The notes under the pieces are model-generated. The model worked only from the letters and a program-made list of their open reading frames with translations. It did not search any database and was not told the DNA's origin. A program made the position numbers and the translations under genes. A DNA stretch of 18,203 nt, taken from an uncultured Acetatifactor sp. Its GTDB lineage: Bacteria; Bacillota; Clostridia; Lachnospirales; Lachnospiraceae. The stretch is from contig CANQSE010000010.1 of NCBI GenBank assembly GCA_947626405.1, positions 1 through 18,203 of the forward strand, written 5' to 3'. This document shows, piece by piece, positions 15,044-18,203 of the stretch; positions within the stretch are counted from its first letter, which is position 1, and every line of letters starts with the position of its first letter.

Positions 15044-15292
15044 ATGGCTACTTCTTCCATCACGAAGCAGTTTGTTGTGAAGGATGCAGTGGCATTCTAG
15101 AAGCTGATGACAGAGATAGAAAAACGACTAGAGCAGAAGGACGCCGCGATGGGAAGGGATTCTTTGGAAGAGGGGCGGGAAGCATTGAAACGTTTTTTAA
15201 GTCCCAACAAGGAATTGGACGCTCAAGGAAACTTTCATCCAGATGGTTCTCACGGTGTATCGAAGTACGGAACACGGAAACCTCAACGATAA
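15044..15292 (+). pseudogene. MATSSI-type small protein gene with in-frame amber codon
   Basis: ATG 15044, preceded by a G-rich AAGGGGGGAG site, opens MATSSITKQFVVKDAVAF and then meets TAG at 15098-15100. The same frame continues KLMTEIEKRLEQKDAAMGRD, EEGREALKRFLSP and onward to TAA at 15290-15292. The MATSSI(T/F)xxFVVxD beginning is, from memory, that of a family of short (about 60-85 residue) Clostridia proteins; their role is not established to my knowledge, and an antitoxin-like role is only a possibility. An AG-to-TAG change at a GAG or AAG codon would explain the break. The C-terminal part from about base 15219 is not native: in the next frame that DNA encodes a copy of the GrpB C-terminus. 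The gene therefore appears both interrupted and chimeric. Internal ATG 15107 could allow a 61-residue product, but has no good ribosome site. Confidence 0.6.
15219..15266 (+). pseudogene. Remnant of a second grpB-like gene 3' end
   Basis: Translated in its own frame, this 48-base stretch gives TLKETFIQMVLTVYRS. The intact GrpB protein upstream has ALKEPFIEGVLAVYRS at bases 14892-14939: 11 of 16 residues match, and by my count 37 of 48 bases match. The similarity ends sharply on both sides. It overlaps, out of frame, the tail of the MATSSI-type ORF. The simplest reading is a diverged tandem copy of grpB, mostly deleted, with its end joined to the small gene. Confidence 0.6.
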
Positions 15293-15313
15293 CAATGGAG
15301 GTGAATTCTACAC

Positions 15314-16342
15314 ATGGAGAACAACTGCATTATCGCAAGACGTCGTCAGGACGGGATCATTCAGTACGGTCGGTGCGGAAATGGTGGGTACTTAGCCAAT
15401 GTTGCTTTTACTCTACTGAGTTGGTATGATGATCCAGTCATGGTGGATTATCTTTTCGGTATCGGACAGATAGATCATTTGGGTATCCCATTTTCAGAAA
15501 AAAGAGCAAAAAGAGAATGTTATTTGGATGATACCATTACTATCCAAACTGGGGAAAAGTACGGGGAAGCCGATTCGGAACGCTGCATTTTCTCCAAAAC
15601 TGCCCCGGTTGATCGCGGATATCTGTACGATTGGGATGGGAAATGGTATTATATCGATCCACAACCAGTGCGGATCAAAATCCCATTAGATTTTATGTAC
15701 CGCAAGCTTTATAAAACCGATGATTTGACTGATTATCTCATGCGAATCAATCATATGGTCGCCACTCATATTGTGAGGCAATATCCTAAGATAGATCCGG
15801 GCTTTGCTGCTTTGATGAAAAAGTATGACAGATGCGCAATCATCCAGTCGATAGATGCGTCAGACTGGCCTATTCAGGTATTATATGAAAACTATCGCGA
15901 CCTTTTTCATTATCTGGATGACTGGGCGGTCATCATACTTGACGCAGAGCAGAAAAAAGTGGCTTCGATTCAAATCAGGAAGGCCGAGAACCCGCGCACA
16001 GAAACAATCGATTGGCCAGTCTGTCCTGCACGATTGGAGAGACCACAACAAGGCGCGTTCGTCACCGGCTATGCCAGAGATTACGTTAAGGGTTATCTGT
16101 TAGGCATGTTAAAAATGCAGTGCAAAGTGAAAAATAGCCAGAATCCAGCTGTCCCAGAATGGTTTGTCAGGCAATTCAGTGCAACGCTTGGTGATGAAAT
16201 GGAGGCTTGCAGACTGATTGACGAATGGTGGGATGTGCTGCTCGATGAGAGTGAATATTTGAGAAACACTTTCGATATCGGACTCGAAAAAGGGAAGAAG
16301 TATTATTTGGAACAGACAGAGCTTCGGTTGAGTCAACTATAA
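15314..16342 (+). CDS. Uncharacterised protein, 342 residues
   Basis: I do not recognise a named function. The N-terminal 115 residues (a GIIQYGRCGNGGYLANV stretch, then LSWYDDPVMVDYLFGIGQIDHLG at about 35-57 and YLYDWDGKWYYI at about 104-114) resemble a layout seen in small phage-type and accessory proteins, in which a DP-x-x-V-x-x-L-x-x-x-G-x-x-x-x-L-G repeat is followed by a W-D-G-x-W strand. That match is from memory and weak. Residues about 150-342 look mostly helical and charged, with aromatic-rich HYLDDWAVII and RLIDEWWDVLLDESEYLRNTF. There is no signal peptide, membrane segment or obvious catalytic motif. GGAGGTGA lies 8 bases before ATG 15314. It is followed after 64 bases by another unknown gene on the same strand; the two may be cotranscribed. 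Confidence 0.7.
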   Translation: MENNCIIARRRQDGIIQYGRCGNGGYLANVAFTLLSWYDDPVMVDYLFGIGQIDHLGIPFSEKRAKRECYLDDTITIQTGEKYGEADSERCIFSKTAPVDRGYLYDWDGKWYYIDPQPVRIKIPLDFMYRKLYKTDDLTDYLMRINHMVATHIVRQYPKIDPGFAALMKKYDRCAIIQSIDASDWPIQVLYENYRDLFHYLDDWAVIILDAEQKKVASIQIRKAENPRTETIDWPVCPARLERPQQGAFVTGYARDYVKGYLLGMLKMQCKVKNSQNPAVPEWFVRQFSATLGDEMEACRLIDEWWDVLLDESEYLRNTFDIGLEKGKKYYLEQTELRLSQL

Positions 16343-16406
16343 ACCATCGGCACCGACTTCTTGGTCGACCAGATGAAAGAATCAATAGGAACAAGAGGAT
16401 TCGATT

Positions 16407-17792
16407 ATGGGAACGTTCGTACATCATCTTGGCAGCCTAACCATTGCCCCGGAGAGGAAGAAGGATTTCATAGCTGATGCTATGCGGGTCTTCGATCAAG
16501 GCGGGTTGTTTCGACTTGACTACACCGCTGCATTCGGCAAAGAACTGTATCTCCTAAGTTTTCCATCTTTTGAAGCCGGTGAGCAACATAACGTCGCAGA
16601 TTTTCAATGGACTTACTTCGAAAATGACTGGTGGGAGTCTGCAGGTGTCGTCCTCGATGAAGGTAGGCCTTATAGTGGAAAAATAGGTTGGGCAAGGTTT
16701 AATGCCATCGTTCAGGCAGTTTATTTTCTGGCAGAAATGTACTCTGAAACGCCCTATATAACGTATAACGATTCATTTCTTGGTTCCACTCAGGCGATCA
16801 GGTGGTTGAGGTATGTGCTTGATCGAGACGTGCAGTTTACATGGAGAAGAAACCCATGGCTTTCCTATGAGATGGAGGCCATGGAAAAGATAGCAGACGG
16901 CAGAACCCCCGAAGAGCCAGAGCCCTCTTATCCCCATTACTATGTGAAAGGAAACTATGAAGCAGACACATATGATGATTTAGGGGGCGCAATATATGCA
17001 ATTGTCCGTTCTGAATTGAAAAAGCTGCTTGAGGGGAAAAAAGAGGATATGCCGAGCCTGATCACCCACGGCTTTGAACCAATCAAATATTACGAGATAA
17101 TGCGTTCGCTTGATAAGGCGATTGAACAATATAAGAGTAGCTCAGAACAGTCAGAAGAGGAGCAGGTGCATTTTCTATTAGATTTGCTTATGACCGAGGA
17201 AACGCAGAGAAAAGCAATATGCGATGCGAAGAACCTGTCCGATATCCATCTCGGAACATTACTTGCCACACCGCAAGCCTATGTCAAGTTAATCTCCGAA
17301 AACTATCACATGAGTTTCTGGACGTTGTGGTTCCGTGTCCGAGATCATATTGCCCCCGAAATTGCAACATTCTATAATGACATATGGAAACCAGTATATG
17401 AGACAGAGCGAATCAGCACAGAGCTGTATTTGAACATTTCATCGGATGATCGGCTGTATTGGTGGCGCCCAGATGGAGATGTTGTGATCAGCGATGATAT
17501 GGAGGTATGGCTGGAACGTGCTGCCACACGGCATCGCGAACTATGCATGGAGGCAGAGACGCAGCCAGATGTCTCCTTATGGCAAAAAAGGTTTGTTACA
17601 CTTCTCGCAAGCAACAACAGGTGTCTGTTTTTTGAGCAGCCGTTTTATGAGTTCCTTAGCAATTTCCATCGGTCAGAGTACCAAGCGGCAGAACGGCTAC
17701 TGGAAGAGAACACCGGTGATTCCAAGAATTATAAGAGACTGGAAGCTGTATACGCCAACTATACACTTCGGAAAAAGGTGTTCGGATTTTGA
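16407..17792 (+). CDS. Uncharacterised protein, 461 residues
   Basis: This is a soluble, acidic protein I cannot place in a named family. The N-terminus reads GTFVHHLGSLTIAPERKKDF, then GKELYLLSFPSFE, a block rich in aromatic residues (FQWTYFENDWWESAGVVLDE, positions about 67-86), and WARFNAIVQAVYFLAEMYSETPYITYND. The middle holds a charged stretch (EQYKSSSEQSEEEQ). The C-terminal half includes FWTLWFRVRDHIAPEI and DDRLYWWRPDGDVVISDDMEVWL, which suggests a defined fold rather than low complexity. There is no signal peptide or clear membrane helix. AAGAGGA lies about 10 bases before ATG 16407. It lies 64 bases after the 342-residue unknown gene and ends shortly before a hairpin with a T run. 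Codon use is moderate in GC and resembles the preceding gene. Confidence 0.72.
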   Translation: MGTFVHHLGSLTIAPERKKDFIADAMRVFDQGGLFRLDYTAAFGKELYLLSFPSFEAGEQHNVADFQWTYFENDWWESAGVVLDEGRPYSGKIGWARFNAIVQAVYFLAEMYSETPYITYNDSFLGSTQAIRWLRYVLDRDVQFTWRRNPWLSYEMEAMEKIADGRTPEEPEPSYPHYYVKGNYEADTYDDLGGAIYAIVRSELKKLLEGKKEDMPSLITHGFEPIKYYEIMRSLDKAIEQYKSSSEQSEEEQVHFLLDLLMTEETQRKAICDAKNLSDIHLGTLLATPQAYVKLISENYHMSFWTLWFRVRDHIAPEIATFYNDIWKPVYETERISTELYLNISSDDRLYWWRPDGDVVISDDMEVWLERAATRHRELCMEAETQPDVSLWQKRFVTLLASNNRCLFFEQPFYEFLSNFHRSEYQAAERLLEENTGDSKNYKRLEAVYANYTLRKKVFGF

Positions 17793-17829
17793 GCGTAGCT
17801 AAGGGACAGCGACATCGTGACGGTGGATA

Positions 17830-17862
17830 GGGGGCTGCAATCCATTGCCAACCTCCTTTTTT
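17830..17862 (+). terminator. Rho-independent terminator candidate
   Basis: GGGGG (17830-17834) pairs with CCTCC (17852-17856, with one G-U pair). Inside it, GCAA (17837-17840) pairs with TTGC (17845-17848) around a TCCA loop. The stem is followed directly by six T. It lies 38 bases after the 461-residue gene and would end that transcript. Confidence 0.6.
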
Positions 17863-17905
17863 AGTGAAATATTGAAATAATTAGAAAATTGAGGATAAAA
17901 GATGA

Positions 17906-17938
17906 AGCCCTCCTCGGACAGATACTCCGAGGAGGGCT
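17906..17938 (-). terminator. Strong hairpin terminator of the minus-strand gene
   Basis: AGCCCTCCTCGG (17906-17917) and CCGAGGAGGGCT (17927-17938) are perfect 12-bp arms around a 9-base loop. On the minus strand the hairpin starts 15 bases after the stop of the Rpn-like gene and is followed by a T-rich run. On the plus strand a TGTTTTTG follows, so it could act in both directions. Confidence 0.8.
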
Positions 17939-17953
17939 GATGTGTTTTTGGAC

Positions 17954-18202
17954 TTAGTGAACCATTTGGGCCTTGAGCGCGTTGACTTCAGCGAGAGGGA
18001 GGCCGCTGATTCGCGTAATCATATCAACCGGCAGCGCTTCCTGAAGCATTTTCTTAGCCACTTCGACAGCCTTTTTCTTTTCTCCTTTGATCGCTTCATC
18101 CCTCAATCTCATCCGATACATCATATAAGCATCCCTCCAGACAGGCTTCATTTTGGTCTCGTTCACGGCAGCGTCAAGTTTTCGGATCAGGTCGTTCTTG
18201 CT
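17954..18202 (-). CDS. Rpn/PD-(D/E)XK family nuclease-like protein, C-terminal part
   Basis: Only the last 82 residues are inside the window; the frame is open to the edge (SKNDLIRKLDAAVNETK at the cut side), so the apparent ATG start at 18166 is internal. The sequence WRDAYMMYRMRLRDEAIKGEKK, a helical VEVAKKMLQEALPVDMITRI and SGLPLAEVNALK match the C-terminal tail common to Clostridia proteins annotated as Rpn family recombination-promoting nuclease/putative transposase. In these, a PD-(D/E)XK domain precedes a Lys-rich helix and a short 'GLPLEEVxxL' helix-turn-helix-like end. The nuclease domain itself is not visible here. Such proteins are numerous in gut Clostridia genomes. It runs opposite to all other genes in the window and has its own hairpin terminator. 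Confidence 0.75.
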   Translation of the reverse strand, partial: SKNDLIRKLDAAVNETKMKPVWRDAYMMYRMRLRDEAIKGEKKKAVEVAKKMLQEALPVDMITRISGLPLAEVNALKAQMVH

Positions 18203-18203
18203 C

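Noticed and set aside
14872..15429. Plus-strand 185-codon ORF across the grpB end and the scar
   Set aside because: It overlaps grpB and the next gene in the wrong frame. A short QELWLEKDACRYIG stretch loosely recalls the start of GNAT acetyltransferases, but nothing after it does.
1..18203. tRNA or rRNA genes, CRISPR arrays, insertion sequences, origins
   Set aside because: I looked for cloverleaf-like, regularly spaced repeat and transposase patterns and saw none; only the Rpn-type tail at the right edge hints at mobile DNA.

Overview
The window looks like a chromosomal segment of a Gram-positive gut-type Clostridia (Oscillospiraceae/Lachnospiraceae-like). I infer this from strong AGGAGG-type ribosome sites, GTG starts, an EpsG-like polymerase, an Rpn-type nuclease tail and a 'MATSSI' small protein. 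No 16S or other firm taxonomic marker is present, so the assignment is tentative.

Bases 1-14292 are one co-directional surface-polysaccharide locus, all on the + strand with short gaps. It starts with precursor supply: galU (5' end cut off by the window) and galE. Assembly genes follow: a GT2 glycosyltransferase, a B12-type radical SAM enzyme, two paralogous GT2 enzymes, and a DUF115/MptE-like protein that resembles the Campylobacter Cst sialyltransferases. Then come an EpsG/Wzy-like polymerase and a Wzx-like flippase, both more AT-rich than their neighbours. The locus ends with glf (UDP-galactofuranose) and a nonulosonic (sialic-type) acid module: a NeuB-family synthase without its SAF domain, a CBS-pair/cupin fusion protein, and a CMP-nonulosonate synthetase fused to a KdsC-like phosphatase. 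Together they predict a Wzx/Wzy-exported heteropolysaccharide containing Galf and an acidic nonulosonate. I do not see an initiating phosphoglycosyltransferase, chain-length regulators or a neuC-type epimerase; these may lie outside the window.

Bases 14293-18203 are a different, accessory region. It holds a GrpB/UPF0157 protein, then a scar in which a MATSSI-type gene with an in-frame amber codon is joined to a remnant of a second grpB 3' end. Two uncharacterised proteins (342 and 461 residues) and a terminator follow. At the right edge is the C-terminus of an Rpn/PD-(D/E)XK protein on the minus strand, with its own hairpin terminator.

The points most worth a second look are the unusual nonulosonate module and its candidate transferase, the paralogous GT2 pair with a diverged core, the C10 tract that decides the 3' end of the first paralog, and the amber/grpB scar.
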